From JAVXGM01 sp036657395 (GTDB lineage: Bacteria > Bacillota > Clostridia > Peptostreptococcales > Anaerovoracaceae): a stretch of 64,000 nt of DNA. The DNA is taken from contig JAVXGM010000002.1 of NCBI GenBank assembly GCA_036657395.1, positions 186,001 to 250,000 of the forward strand, read 5' to 3'. Positions 40,979-50,105 of the stretch are shown in pieces. A program made the translations under genes and the position numbers. A model generated the notes under the pieces. It did no database searches and was not told where the DNA came from. It was given only the letters and a program-made list of their open reading frames with translations. Numbering within the stretch: position 1 is the stretch's first letter; each line of letters opens with the position of its first letter.

Positions 40979-41935
40979 ATGTGGAAGACAAAAGATTTAA
41001 AGATTAATGCTAGAAAAAGCCTAAAAGCCAATTATTGGTTTATTGTTGCCGTTTGTTTTATCATGGCCATGTTTGCTGGTGCGTATGGCTGCACAGCATC
41101 ATCCATAAACGACTATAATTCTTCTGATGAAACAAAAGCTAAAGTAGCACAGCAAACAGTTAAGGAAGATAAAAGTGCATCCTCTACTGCAGAAAATTTT
41201 GTTGAGGAAAACACATCTTCCCTTGGTGGATTTGTTTCATTAGTTGTTGGCAAATGGGCTGGAAATACAGCAGATGGTATTTCTCCAAGCGAAAGCCCAA
41301 TCTATAAATTCTTATACGGTTTTGACCGATTATTCAAAACTCACGATATTTCAGCAGGTGTAGTATTCCTGATCAGCGGAATGCTTGGTCTAGCCTACTA
41401 CTTCTTTTTAATTAATATATTAATTGTAGGTGAGGCTCGTTTCTTCATGGAAACTCGTGTATATACAGAGACAAAACTGACTAGATTATTTTTCCTTTAC
41501 AAGTCTCGAAAAATTATAAACCCTGCAAAAATTATATTTTTTAGGGATTTATTCACCTTCCTTTGGTCTCTTACCATCGTTGGTGGCTGCATTAAGCACT
41601 ATTCATATTTCCTGATCCCATACATCGTCGCTGAAAATCCGAATATTTCTCGTAAAGAAGCTTTTCTTCTTTCTCGAAAAATCATGGACGGACATAAATG
41701 GCACACATTTCTTATGACTCTTTCGTTTTTAGGATGGAATATGTTAGTAGTGTTAACCTTTGGCCTTGTAGGAATCTTCTATTCTAATGGATATATGCAA
41801 GCTACGTATACAGAGCTTTATATGACGCTTAGAAGACAGGCAATAGCTGATCAGCTTCCTGGCTTTGAAGCCTTAAATGACAAATACATTGAAACTCCGC
41901 CACAAGAATTGCTAGATACACTAGACGTAAAATGA
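40979..41935 (+). CDS. DUF975-like integral membrane protein
   Basis: A 318-residue membrane protein. The N-terminal INARKSLKANYW followed by a membrane helix is the DUF975 hallmark. A polar external loop (about 45-120, with Ser/Thr/Glu) follows, then four or so helices with YFFLINILIVGEARFFMETR, YSYFLIPYIVAENPNISRKEAFLLS and the final FGLVGIFYSNGYMQATYTELY. The function is unknown. The start at 40979 is chosen by the family N-terminus; an upstream in-frame ATG at 40913 would add 22 unrelated residues. It ends in a strong terminator. Confidence 0.82.
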   Translation: MWKTKDLKINARKSLKANYWFIVAVCFIMAMFAGAYGCTASSINDYNSSDETKAKVAQQTVKEDKSASSTAENFVEENTSSLGGFVSLVVGKWAGNTADGISPSESPIYKFLYGFDRLFKTHDISAGVVFLISGMLGLAYYFFLINILIVGEARFFMETRVYTETKLTRLFFLYKSRKIINPAKIIFFRDLFTFLWSLTIVGGCIKHYSYFLIPYIVAENPNISRKEAFLLSRKIMDGHKWHTFLMTLSFLGWNMLVVLTFGLVGIFYSNGYMQATYTELYMTLRRQAIADQLPGFEALNDKYIETPPQELLDTLDVK

Positions 41936-41944
41936 AAGACAAAT

Positions 41945-41984
41945 AAAATGACCTCTTCCATAACATTGGAAAAGGTCATTTTTT
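41945..41984. terminator. Terminator between DUF975 and metallophosphoesterase genes
   Basis: AAAATGACCTCTTCC and GGAAAAGGTCATTTT pair almost fully and are followed by T runs; an A run precedes. It serves two convergent genes. Confidence 0.85.
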
Positions 41985-41994
41985 ATTCCTCACC

Positions 41995-43185
41995 CTATTT
42001 AAATTTAGTGTTGATTACCACAATTTCACTTTTTGTGCCAACTCTCATAGCGGGTCCCCAAACTCCTACTCCAGAAGTTACAACTGAATTCATGTCATCT
42101 TTTTTAACAAATCCACAAGCGTTTTCCCAAAACACATCAATAAATAGATTGCCCGGGAAAATTTGTCCATCATGTGTATGTCCTGCCATTTCCAGATCCA
42201 CGCCGGCATCTGCACTTGCTTGTAAGTCTTTAGGCTCATGTTCTAATAGGATCATAGGCTTATTCTTTGGAAGGCTCTCCGTCAGGTCTGTAAGCGGAAG
42301 CCTAACCTGTGAGTAATTTCCCGGTTTATCTAAATCTCGCCGACCTACTATATTTATCCCTGCCACTTCTGTCACCTCATCTCTAAGAAGTGTAATATTT
42401 GAATGTTTCATAAAATCGTTCATTTGGCTTGTATTTATCATTGGATTCTTGGATGGCATGGAAAATCCTCCAATTAAATTTTCTGTAACGTCATGGTTGC
42501 CGTAACAAGCATAAACTCCGTATTTACTTTTAATTGTCTTAAATTTTTCAATGGTTTTTTCAGGTTCTTTCAAAGCTTCATAGGAGTTATCAAAAATGTC
42601 CCCTGCAATAAAAACAATATCTGCATCCTGAGCATTAATTTTATCCACCATTTGTTCCATAAGCGGATTTCCAACGCTGTATCCCATATGAAAATCCGCC
42701 ACCATGACGATTTTCATATCTTTTCCCCCAGGCCACTTTTTATCTATGGAAATATCATACGTCGTGATTTGAATATTATTCATGTGAGCCAAACCATATA
42801 AAGTAAAGCCTATAACTAGCACAATTACTGTAGCACCTCTAATTATTACGAATTTTCGCCACTGTCCTTGACCTTTTTCAATAATCTTAAGCTTTCGTAA
42901 AATAACTGTAGTAATAGCCGCCACTGCAAGAAAAAGGAGTACATATATGAATGTCCCAACCCACACATTACTTATATGTTTCATTGCCGCTTTCATTCCT
43001 CCCGTGCTAAAGAGAAGACATGTTACAATAGATGTTGCTAGGAAAAAGTATATAACAGTAAATGTGATGGAAAACCAACGTTTATGTAAAGCTCCTGAAA
43101 GGTTCCTAAACCAATGGATTGCTCCGCTCCAAATAAAATAATTAATTACTAAATAGATTACTCCAATAAAAATAATTAAAAGCAT
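41995..43185 (-). CDS. Membrane-bound metallophosphoesterase, YkuE/YaeI-like
   Basis: A 396-residue protein with four N-terminal membrane helices (about 2-20, 35-57, 72-92 and 110-130) and an external calcineurin-type phosphoesterase domain (about 145-395). Metal motifs are intact: MVADFHMG, FIAGDIFDN, CYGNHDV, and the final AGHTHDGQ. YkuE- and YaeI-type relatives act on lipid-linked phosphates such as UDP-diacylglucosamine-like substrates at the envelope; the substrate here is unknown. Confidence 0.88.
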   Translation of the reverse strand: MLLIIFIGVIYLVINYFIWSGAIHWFRNLSGALHKRWFSITFTVIYFFLATSIVTCLLFSTGGMKAAMKHISNVWVGTFIYVLLFLAVAAITTVILRKLKIIEKGQGQWRKFVIIRGATVIVLVIGFTLYGLAHMNNIQITTYDISIDKKWPGGKDMKIVMVADFHMGYSVGNPLMEQMVDKINAQDADIVFIAGDIFDNSYEALKEPEKTIEKFKTIKSKYGVYACYGNHDVTENLIGGFSMPSKNPMINTSQMNDFMKHSNITLLRDEVTEVAGINIVGRRDLDKPGNYSQVRLPLTDLTESLPKNKPMILLEHEPKDLQASADAGVDLEMAGHTHDGQIFPGNLFIDVFWENACGFVKKDDMNSVVTSGVGVWGPAMRVGTKSEIVVINTKFK

Positions 43186-43273
43186 ACTATCTCCTTTATC
43201 TAAAATATATTTCTTTATTATACCATTATTCTATGATAAAATGATGATACATTAAGTTAAGAAAGGGCATGTT

Positions 43274-43978
43274 ATGGAAAATTATTTAACACAATTTCCC
43301 CTCCAATATCCTGTTCAAAAACGAGTAAAAAAACCTAAAGGTAAAAACGCCGTTGAAATTAAATTTGAACAGATGACAAAAGATGTGGATTATGCAAGAA
43401 AGTATAAAATCACATCTTATATCCTCTTATTTTTCATTTTTGCATCAATTGGCTGGTGTTGGGAAGTTTCTCTCCACTTAATAAAAGATGGTGTATTAGT
43501 TAACAGAGGAGTGCTCATGGGGCCTTGGCTTCCTATTTACGGAAGTGGTGGTGTTATGATTCTAGTCTTACTGCGAAAATGGGTGAATAAGCCGGTGCTC
43601 ACCTTCTTCCTGGTTATGTTTTTATGTACTGGTGTAGAATATGTTACCAGTTGGTGGCTAGAATATACCAAAGGTATGAAATGGTGGGACTACAGTGGAT
43701 ATTTCTTGAATATTAACGGTCGTGTTTGCCTTTTAGGCGCAGTCACTTTTGCCATTGGTGGCACTGCATTTATCTATTTTATAGCCCCTCGCATAGACAA
43801 CTTGCTACTTAAACTTTCTAAGAAGATGACTATTTGTTTATGTTGTATATTAGTTTGCCTATTCGCTGCTGATTGGCTCCATTCTCAAAAGCATCCAAAT
43901 ACTGGAGATGGGGTAACTGGCGGAAGCTTCGTTACCTTACCAATGGTAGTTCATGAACTTATGGATAGAGGCAAATAA
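43274..43978 (+). CDS. CmpB-type (putative type IV ABC transporter) membrane protein
   Basis: A 234-residue membrane protein with about five helices. The region IGWCWEVSLHLIKDGVLVNRGVLMGPWLPIYGSGG, GVEYVTSWWLE and WWDYSGYFLNINGRVCLLG (quoted as separate pieces) matches Pfam family ABC_trans_CmpB (PF06541). Its actual transport role has not been shown. The basic, 45-residue N-terminal tail is cytoplasmic. It has its own promoter region and a terminator. Confidence 0.82.
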   Translation: MENYLTQFPLQYPVQKRVKKPKGKNAVEIKFEQMTKDVDYARKYKITSYILLFFIFASIGWCWEVSLHLIKDGVLVNRGVLMGPWLPIYGSGGVMILVLLRKWVNKPVLTFFLVMFLCTGVEYVTSWWLEYTKGMKWWDYSGYFLNINGRVCLLGAVTFAIGGTAFIYFIAPRIDNLLLKLSKKMTICLCCILVCLFAADWLHSQKHPNTGDGVTGGSFVTLPMVVHELMDRGK

Positions 43979-43985
43979 TTAAATT

Positions 43986-44023
43986 AAAAAAAGGTGGTTT
44001 CATTTTGAAACCGCCTTTTTTTT
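43986..44023. terminator. Terminator between the CmpB-type gene and the CNNM-type gene
   Basis: AAAAAAAGGTGGTTTCA and TGAAACCGCCTTTTTTTT form a strong, nearly perfect stem with a 3-nt loop, bounded by A and T runs. Good on both strands. Confidence 0.88.
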
Positions 44024-44080
44024 AACTATAATTTCTCCTACCTGAGTGTTTCTGTAGATACCTCAATCCCAATGCCAAAC

Positions 44081-45463
44081 TTATTCTTTGTTTTCTTTAT
44101 CTTTGTGTTTTTCCTTTTCATCCTGATCTGATTTTGGCTCTTCACTGATAGGTGCAATATACAATTTCACCTTTTCAATTCGCCGTTCTTTCATGGATTC
44201 AATTTTAAATACATAGTTTTCAAATTCTACTATCCGATCTTCGTCTTCATCTTCGTCAGGGATTTCCCCAAGAATATCAATAATAAATCCCCCCACCGTT
44301 TCACTGTTTTCTGATTCTAAATTGGTGCCTATTTCATCATTGATATCATCTAAATCCATTACCCCATCAATTAAATAAGTGCTTTCATCAATTCGTTCAA
44401 TCTCAGGTTCTTCTTCATCGTATTCGTCATCAATATCACCCATAACCTCCTCAATGATATCCTCCATAGTGACAATTCCAGAGAACCCACCATATTCGTC
44501 AATGAGTATGGCAATGTGTTGTTTGGTTTTCTGAAGTTCAAAGAAGAGAGCATCGATATTCTTTGTTTCAGGAATAAAGTAAGGCTTTCTAATAATCCCA
44601 CTTATATCCACATTTTCAAAGCCATCTTCCCTTGCCTTGATTAGATAATCCTTAATGTACAAAATGCCCTTAATCTTATCGCTATCGTCCTCATACACAG
44701 GAATTCTGGAATATCTGAGTTCCATTAGTTCGTCAATATATTCTTCTGTCGGATCGTTGATATCAATTGAAAATACATCGGTTCTCGGTGTCATTACTTC
44801 ATAAGCAAGTTTATCGTCAAAAGCAAAGATACTGTTAATCATCTTTTTGCCTTCTTCTTTTAAGACTCCACTTTCTTGACCTACTTCAAGCATAGACATA
44901 ACTTCGTCTTCAGAGAATTCATCATCTTCCATATCTACTTTTTGTCTGGTAATTTTAAGTAGAATATTCACAGAAATTGACAATAACCATACGAATGGCT
45001 TACTTAATTTAGATATCACTACAATAGGTCTAGCCATTATCATAGCAATGCCTTCTGAATGATGAAGTGCTAAACGTTTTGGATACAGCTCACCTAAAAC
45101 AAGGGTCACATAAGCGAGTATTAAAGTTACAAGAACAACGGCAACTTCTTTTCCGTAAGGAATTCCAAAGGAGGATAAAAAGCCTCCTAATTCATCAGAC
45201 ATCCCTACAGCCGCTGATGCACTGGCTAGAAATCCAGCCAAAGTTATAGCTACCTGAATAGTTGATAAAAATATGTTCGGCGTTTCTAATAACTTTTGTA
45301 AGACTATTGCTCGCCTACTTCCGTCTTGGGCAAGAACTTTGATTTTGTTCTTATTAACTGATACAAAGGCCATTTCTGCTGCTGCAAAAACTCCATTAAC
45401 AATAATCAATATGATTAAAAAAGTAAATTGTAACGCCAAAGGCGTCCCGGGGTCAGATGACAT
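44081..45463 (-). CDS. CNNM/CorC-HlyC family transporter
   Basis: A 460-residue membrane protein. The N-terminal CNNM (DUF21) domain has four helices (about 10-30, 60-85, 100-120, 140-165) with NGVFAAAEMAFVSVNKNK. Two CBS domains follow (about 215-340: VMTPRTDVFSI, YSRIPVYEDDSDKIKG, IDEYGGFSGIVTMEDI), then the CorC/HlyC C-terminal domain (LIDGVMDLDDIN) and a charged Lys/Glu tail. Family members handle Mg2+ or other divalent cations. It is the last gene of the long leftward run and starts at the stop of trhP. Confidence 0.9.
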   Translation of the reverse strand: MSSDPGTPLALQFTFLIILIIVNGVFAAAEMAFVSVNKNKIKVLAQDGSRRAIVLQKLLETPNIFLSTIQVAITLAGFLASASAAVGMSDELGGFLSSFGIPYGKEVAVVLVTLILAYVTLVLGELYPKRLALHHSEGIAMIMARPIVVISKLSKPFVWLLSISVNILLKITRQKVDMEDDEFSEDEVMSMLEVGQESGVLKEEGKKMINSIFAFDDKLAYEVMTPRTDVFSIDINDPTEEYIDELMELRYSRIPVYEDDSDKIKGILYIKDYLIKAREDGFENVDISGIIRKPYFIPETKNIDALFFELQKTKQHIAILIDEYGGFSGIVTMEDIIEEVMGDIDDEYDEEEPEIERIDESTYLIDGVMDLDDINDEIGTNLESENSETVGGFIIDILGEIPDEDEDEDRIVEFENYVFKIESMKERRIEKVKLYIAPISEEPKSDQDEKEKHKDKENKE

Positions 45464-46693
45464 TTATTTCTCCTTTCGCTTTCGCAATAAAAAATTTTCT
45501 TTCACTGGTTGCTCCATTTTAATTTGAATAATTTGTTGAGGATGAGGTGCGGAATCTATTGGTGCACCATCTTGATCTAAAAGTACCTTTAACTCCTGTG
45601 CAAAAAATTCTGTATAGGGTCCAAAGACCTCTATTTCCTCGCCTAAGCTGATTTTATTCCGCTGCTCTACCATTGCCATCTTACTGGTGGAATCATAGCT
45701 TTTCACTACCCCGACAAATGTGTATTCTCTAGTATATGAGCTAGTTAAATAATTTTGGTCTTTGCCAGTAGGTTGGTTATAATAAAAGCCTGTAGTAAAT
45801 TCTCTATGGCTAACAGTTTTTAATTCATTTAACCACTGTGGGTCAAATACATACTCTTTTGGATCTTTCTCATATGCATCAATGGCTTTCCTGTAAGCAC
45901 TTACAACAGTAGCTACGTAAAATCCACTCTTCATTCGGCCTTCAATTTTAGCAGATGCTATACCATTTTCAATAAGCTGAGGAATGTGTTCAATCATGCA
46001 AAGATCCCTGGAATTCAAAATGTATGTGCCCCGATCGTCTTCCTCTACTGGATAGTATTCGTCTGGCCGCTGCTCTTCCACAAGAGAATATTTCCATCTA
46101 CATGGATGTGAACATTGACCCCTATTGGCATCCCGCTCTGTCATAAAATTGCTTAATAGGCATCTTCCTGAATAGGAAATACACATAGCCCCTTGAACAA
46201 AGGCCTCAATTTCAACTTCAGGATCCAGCTTCGCTCTCAACTCTATGATTTCATCAAAAGTAAGCTCCCTAGCCAAAACAATACGTTTTACACCTTGGCT
46301 TTTCCAAAACTCTGCCGCCTTATAATTTGTCATATTGGCCTGAGTGCTTAAGTGAATTTCTGCGTTTGGGAAAAATTCTTTGACCATAAGGATAACCCCT
46401 GGGTCAGAGATGATGAATCCATCAATTTCAAATGACTTTATAGAACGCAGATACTTATCCATAAGAGGGACATCTGCATTATGAGCAAAAATATTTAAAG
46501 TAAGATAGGCTTTTTTCCCACGTTTGTGGACATATTCAAGGCCTTCCTCCATGTCATTTGTACTTAGATTTCCTGCGGAAGCCCTAAGGCTAAACAGCTC
46601 TCCGCCAAAATACACAGCGTCTGCACCATAATCTATGGCAATTTTTAATTTTTCCAAGTCTCCCGCCGGAGCAAGTAACTCAATTTTTTTCAT
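45464..46693 (-). CDS. trhP: U32 family protein, tRNA uridine-34 hydroxylation (TrhP-like)
   Basis: A 409-residue U32 'peptidase' family protein. Hallmarks: ELLAPAGDLEKLKIAIDYGADAVYFGG (quoted in part), AMCISYSGRCLLSNF, NRGQCSHPCRWKY with four Cys in total for an Fe-S cluster, and IEGRMKS. In Bacillus and E. coli these proteins hydroxylate the wobble uridine of tRNA using prephenate, giving ho5U, rather than cutting peptides. The next gene upstream is the matching methyltransferase, which supports this role. It is directly coupled to both neighbours. Confidence 0.85.
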   Translation of the reverse strand: MKKIELLAPAGDLEKLKIAIDYGADAVYFGGELFSLRASAGNLSTNDMEEGLEYVHKRGKKAYLTLNIFAHNADVPLMDKYLRSIKSFEIDGFIISDPGVILMVKEFFPNAEIHLSTQANMTNYKAAEFWKSQGVKRIVLARELTFDEIIELRAKLDPEVEIEAFVQGAMCISYSGRCLLSNFMTERDANRGQCSHPCRWKYSLVEEQRPDEYYPVEEDDRGTYILNSRDLCMIEHIPQLIENGIASAKIEGRMKSGFYVATVVSAYRKAIDAYEKDPKEYVFDPQWLNELKTVSHREFTTGFYYNQPTGKDQNYLTSSYTREYTFVGVVKSYDSTSKMAMVEQRNKISLGEEIEVFGPYTEFFAQELKVLLDQDGAPIDSAPHPQQIIQIKMEQPVKENFLLRKRKEK

Positions 46694-46694
46694 T

Positions 46695-47339
46695 TTATCC
46701 TTTCAATATGCTAATGGAAATTCCGTCTCCTATAGGCAGAAGGGAAAAAGTCGTATTTTCTAAATTGCTAATATAGTTTAGAAATTCTCTCATTCTTCTT
46801 ATGCTAGTCCTGTGTTTTCTGTAAGGGTCATATTCATCAGAAACTGTTGTGCCTCTCATCAATACGTTGTCACAGACAATCATTGCGTTTTCACTGCAAA
46901 TCTTTATAGCTTCATCCCAAAAAGCACGATAATGGCTCTTGGCTGCATCTATAAATACTAAATCATAGGACTTAGTAAGTGTAGGAATAATTTCTTGACC
47001 TTTTCCGTTTATAACGGTTATTCTTTCTTTTAAGCCTAAATCTAAAATATTTGACTTCGCTACCTGACACAAGTCCTTGTCTGTCTCCACTGTAGTTATC
47101 TTGCATTCTTCATCTGAAATAGCAAAACAAGATGCGGAATAACCAATTGCTGTACCAATTTCTAATATTTCCTTTGGCTTTTTTAATTTAATTAAACTTA
47201 AAAGGAGAGTTTCTGTGTCAGGAAGAATAATCGGTATATTCTTTTCCTCTGCATCTTCTCTTAGTTTTTTAAGGTTGTCATTTAAAGGTTGATACAAATG
47301 CCTAATATACTCATCTACTTGTTCGTTTATAATGTTCAT
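46695..47339 (-). CDS. trmR: tRNA 5-hydroxyuridine methyltransferase (TrmR/YrrM-like)
   Basis: A 214-residue class I SAM methyltransferase. Motif I is EILEIGTAIGYSASCFA, followed by TTVETDKDL, FIDAAKSHY and CDNVLMRGTT, the metal-dependent O-methyltransferase pattern. YrrM (TrmR) of Bacillus converts ho5U34 to mo5U34 in tRNA and is encoded beside U32 genes as here. The start at 47339 matches the family N-terminus (NEQVDEYI) and lies 1 nt after the mltG stop. A TTG at 47363 with AAAGG just before it would add eight residues and cannot be excluded. Confidence 0.88.
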   Translation of the reverse strand: MNIINEQVDEYIRHLYQPLNDNLKKLREDAEEKNIPIILPDTETLLLSLIKLKKPKEILEIGTAIGYSASCFAISDEECKITTVETDKDLCQVAKSNILDLGLKERITVINGKGQEIIPTLTKSYDLVFIDAAKSHYRAFWDEAIKICSENAMIVCDNVLMRGTTVSDEYDPYRKHRTSIRRMREFLNYISNLENTTFSLLPIGDGISISILKG

Positions 47340-47340
47340 T

Positions 47341-48396
47341 TTAGTACCATTTATTCTTTTCAACTACCTTTTGATGCTCTGCATATGTTTTGGTGAATAG
47401 TACAGTGCCGTCTTTTGTTGCAAAGAAGAAAAGATAATCTGTTTTTTCATAGTTTACGCATGCTTCCATGGTGGCTAAAGGCACAGAACATACAGGTCCT
47501 ATAGGTAGTCCAGGATGTTTATATGTGTTGTATAAAGAATCCACCTTAGTGTCACTAATGCTTACATCTACTCGCCTTTGTTTTTTTGCATAGTTTACAG
47601 TAATATCGCTTTGAAGTGGCATATCCTGATCCAACCTATTCTTAAATACTCCTGCGATTCTCATGTTTGTATCCTCAGCTTGACCAGATTCTGCTTGAAC
47701 AATGGATGCAAATGTCACGAACTCATGAACAGACATATCCATTGTAGAAATTTTATCCTTCACTTTGGTTAAATTTTTGTCCATACCATCTAGCATTAAG
47801 TTGGTGACTTCTTCAATGGTTGGCTTTTCCGTGGAAACATAATATGTGTCTGGGTATAAATACCCTTCCAAAGGATGCATAATCCCATCCTTCAAAATGT
47901 CTGAAGTAAGGAACCAGTATTTATCAATTAACGTTTGTAAATATGCTTTATCTGCCCATGCTTTAAGAACTTCTTCTTTTTTAATTCCAAATGTATTATC
48001 TATAGTTTGAGCAATTTCAGGAAGTGTGATGCCTTCTAATACTTTCAGTTGTCTCTTGGCCATATAATTTGCATCCCCATCTCCAATCGCTTTAAGCATT
48101 TCTGGCAATGACATGGTTTTATTAAAAATATAGGTACCCATTTGTAATTTTTCAGGTGCTGCAAGCCTAACGTAAATCTTACCACACAAAGGATTGTTAA
48201 TAAGACCTTGTTTATTCATCATCGTTAAAATTTGTAGGCCGCCCATACCATCTTTTACTTCAATAGCCACACCCTTTTTTTCTGTGCCTGAAGCTGCAAT
48301 TCCCATTAGGTAAAATAGCACGCCACCAAACACAATTATACTGACAACCAAAATAATAATGATCATCCTTACTTTGTTTTTTTTCACATCTTCCAT
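47341..48396 (-). CDS. mltG: Endolytic murein transglycosylase MltG
   Basis: A 351-residue membrane-anchored YceG/MltG protein that cuts nascent glycan strands and sets their length. One N-terminal helix (about 9-31), a LysM-like region (YIFNKTMSLPEMLKAIGDG), then the catalytic domain with MHPLEGYLYPDTYYVS, the active Glu in FASIVQAESGQ, and the closing NTYKHPGLPIGPVCSVP. The start at 48396 has GGAG 8 nt before it and is preferred to one 17 codons earlier. It is followed by trmR with a 1-nt gap. Confidence 0.94.
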   Translation of the reverse strand: MEDVKKNKVRMIIIILVVSIIVFGGVLFYLMGIAASGTEKKGVAIEVKDGMGGLQILTMMNKQGLINNPLCGKIYVRLAAPEKLQMGTYIFNKTMSLPEMLKAIGDGDANYMAKRQLKVLEGITLPEIAQTIDNTFGIKKEEVLKAWADKAYLQTLIDKYWFLTSDILKDGIMHPLEGYLYPDTYYVSTEKPTIEEVTNLMLDGMDKNLTKVKDKISTMDMSVHEFVTFASIVQAESGQAEDTNMRIAGVFKNRLDQDMPLQSDITVNYAKKQRRVDVSISDTKVDSLYNTYKHPGLPIGPVCSVPLATMEACVNYEKTDYLFFFATKDGTVLFTKTYAEHQKVVEKNKWY

Positions 48397-48446
48397 GAAA
48401 TTTTCTCCATCTAATATTAAATATAATGTTGTAAACTTATATTGCA

Positions 48447-48468
48447 AAAGGACGCATAGACGCCCTTT
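48447..48468 (-). terminator. Weak hairpin after efp
   Basis: On the minus strand AAAGGGCG and CGTCCTTT pair over 8 bp (one G-U) with a 6-nt loop, 14 bp after the efp stop. Only four T residues are present, so it is at best a leaky terminator that lets transcription continue into mltG. Confidence 0.35.
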
Positions 48469-48481
48469 CTAAGTATCTTTA

Positions 48482-49042
48482 TTATTTTGATCGGCTTAAA
48501 TAGCTACCTGTTCTTGTATCAATTTGAATAGTCTCCCCTGCTTGAATGAAAATAGGCACCTGGATAACAGCTCCAGTTTCTACAGTAGCTGCCTTTGTCA
48601 CGTTTGTAGCTGTATCGCCTTTAACTCCAGGTTCTGTATCTGTAACTTCAAGGTCTACAAAGTTTGGAGCTTCCACTAAGAAAGGGTTATCTTTATAAAA
48701 CTTTATAGTTGCTTCATCATTTTCTCTTAAGTACTTCATTGCATCTTCTACCTGCTCAAAAGTAATTGGAATTTGTTCATAAGTTTCTCCGTCCATAAAG
48801 TAATAAAGATCCCCGTCATTGTAAAGATACTGCATTGTCTTTGTTTCAATATGGGCTTTTGGAAACTTGTCGTTTGGATTGAAAGCTTCCTCCCTAGTTG
48901 CTCCAGATAAGACGTTCTTATACTTTGTTCTAACAAAAGCAGCACCCTTGCCCGGCTTAACATGTTGAAAATCTAAAACCACATGAGGTTCTCCATTAAT
49001 TTCAAAAGTAATTCCTTTTCTAAAATCGCTTGCGTAAATCAT
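48482..49042 (-). CDS. efp: Elongation factor P
   Basis: EF-P relieves ribosomes stalled on polyproline stretches. The 186-residue protein has the KOW-like N-terminal domain with the modification loop VKPGKGAAFVRTK (its tip Lys at about residue 32), two OB domains, and the closing IDTRTGSYLSRS signature. Full length. The lysine tip is consistent with the Bacillus-type factor. It lies 21 bp after the M24 peptidase gene. Confidence 0.98.
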   Translation of the reverse strand: MIYASDFRKGITFEINGEPHVVLDFQHVKPGKGAAFVRTKYKNVLSGATREEAFNPNDKFPKAHIETKTMQYLYNDGDLYYFMDGETYEQIPITFEQVEDAMKYLRENDEATIKFYKDNPFLVEAPNFVDLEVTDTEPGVKGDTATNVTKAATVETGAVIQVPIFIQAGETIQIDTRTGSYLSRSK

Positions 49043-49063
49043 AAATTTGACCTTCCTTTATTT

Positions 49064-49759
49064 CTATATTATTATTAATTCTTTTTCTGATTTATTGGTA
49101 TTGATTATACCAAAATTTGTTACAAAAGCCAAGTCCTCAATACGAACCCCAAATCTGCCAGGAATATAAATGCCTGGCTCTACAGTAACTGGCATATATT
49201 CTTCCAGTATTTCTTCGCTCTTAGCGTTTAATGTAGGGGCTTCGTGAACTTCTGTGCCAACACCATGTCCTGTCCCATGGATATAGTATTCACCATATCC
49301 AGCCTGAACAATAACATCTCTTGCCACTTTATCTACCATGCTACAATGGACTCCTGCTTTTACTGCTGCAAGAGCTGAAAGTTGAGAGGTTAAAACCGTT
49401 TCATAGACTTTTTCCTGTTCTTTAGTTACGTATCCCATTGCAACTGTTCTAGTCATGTCACCGCAATATCCATCTACTATAGCGCCAAAGTCCATAGTCA
49501 CAAAATCCCCTTCTTCAATTTTCTTATCTGAAGGTTCTCCGTGAGGTAATTCTGTTCTAACCCCTGAAACACATATTGTAGGGAATGAGAGGCCTTCGCC
49601 TCCCATATCAGTGAGCACTCTTTCAATTTCTTCTGCTACTTTTAGCTCTGTCATTCCTACTTTAATGAAATCTAAAATGTGATTAAAACACATATCTCCC
49701 ATGGCAGAGGCTTTTAAAATTTTCACCAACTCTTCTGGTGTTTTTACCATGTTATTCAT
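49064..49759 (-). CDS. M24 family aminopeptidase, short Xaa-Pro (PepP/YqhT) type
   Basis: A 231-residue metallopeptidase of the pita-bread fold. The five metal ligands are present: two Asp in MDFGAIVDGYCGDMTR, His in GTGHGVGTEVHEAP, Glu in VEPGIY and Glu in RIED. The GHGVGTEVHE form is typical of Xaa-Pro peptidases, as is the position just before efp (yqhT-efp in Bacillus). But the usual 120-residue creatinase N-terminal domain is missing, giving a MetAP-like length. No separate map gene is visible here. The ATG at 49759 overlaps the end of ylbF. Confidence 0.82.
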   Translation of the reverse strand: MNNMVKTPEELVKILKASAMGDMCFNHILDFIKVGMTELKVAEEIERVLTDMGGEGLSFPTICVSGVRTELPHGEPSDKKIEEGDFVTMDFGAIVDGYCGDMTRTVAMGYVTKEQEKVYETVLTSQLSALAAVKAGVHCSMVDKVARDVIVQAGYGEYYIHGTGHGVGTEVHEAPTLNAKSEEILEEYMPVTVEPGIYIPGRFGVRIEDLAFVTNFGIINTNKSEKELIII

Positions 49760-50102
49760 TTTGTCCCATTCCTTGGCCAAGGTTAATTACTTTGCCTAAA
49801 ATTTCATAAACATCTTTCATCATCATTGAGAATCTCATCTCACACTGAAGGTACTCTGCTGCAAGGGGATCCTGCATCATAACTCCATAGAGAGCCTGAA
49901 CCTGTTGCATAGCATCTTCATCTACTTGTTCCCCCATCATTTGCTTAGCTTGAAGTTGAAATTGCTTTGCCTGAAAATCCTTCAATGTTTTATCTAATTC
50001 AGAGTTTTGCTTTGCTCTTACCTTTATCTCTTCATACTGCTTATACTCTTCAGATTCTTTAATAGCTGTTGCTAGGCCGTGGGCCTGATCATATACATTC
50101 AT
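49752..50102 (-). CDS. YlbF/YmcA family protein
   Basis: A 116-residue all-helical protein of the YlbF/YmcA (DUF964) family: AIKESEEYKQYEEIKVRAKQNSEL near the start and a Met/Gln-rich middle (FQLQAKQMMGEQVD), then MQDPLAAEYLQCEMRF. In Bacillus YlbF, YmcA and YaaT form a complex that guides RNase Y in mRNA processing. Here the gene is next to RNase J, which fits a role in RNA decay. The cysteines typical of the Fe-S binding Y-complex are reduced to one. AGGTATAAAG lies upstream, 3 bp after the rnj stop. Confidence 0.82.
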   Translation of the reverse strand: MNVYDQAHGLATAIKESEEYKQYEEIKVRAKQNSELDKTLKDFQAKQFQLQAKQMMGEQVDEDAMQQVQALYGVMMQDPLAAEYLQCEMRFSMMMKDVYEILGKVINLGQGMGQNE

Positions 50103-50105
50103 TCT

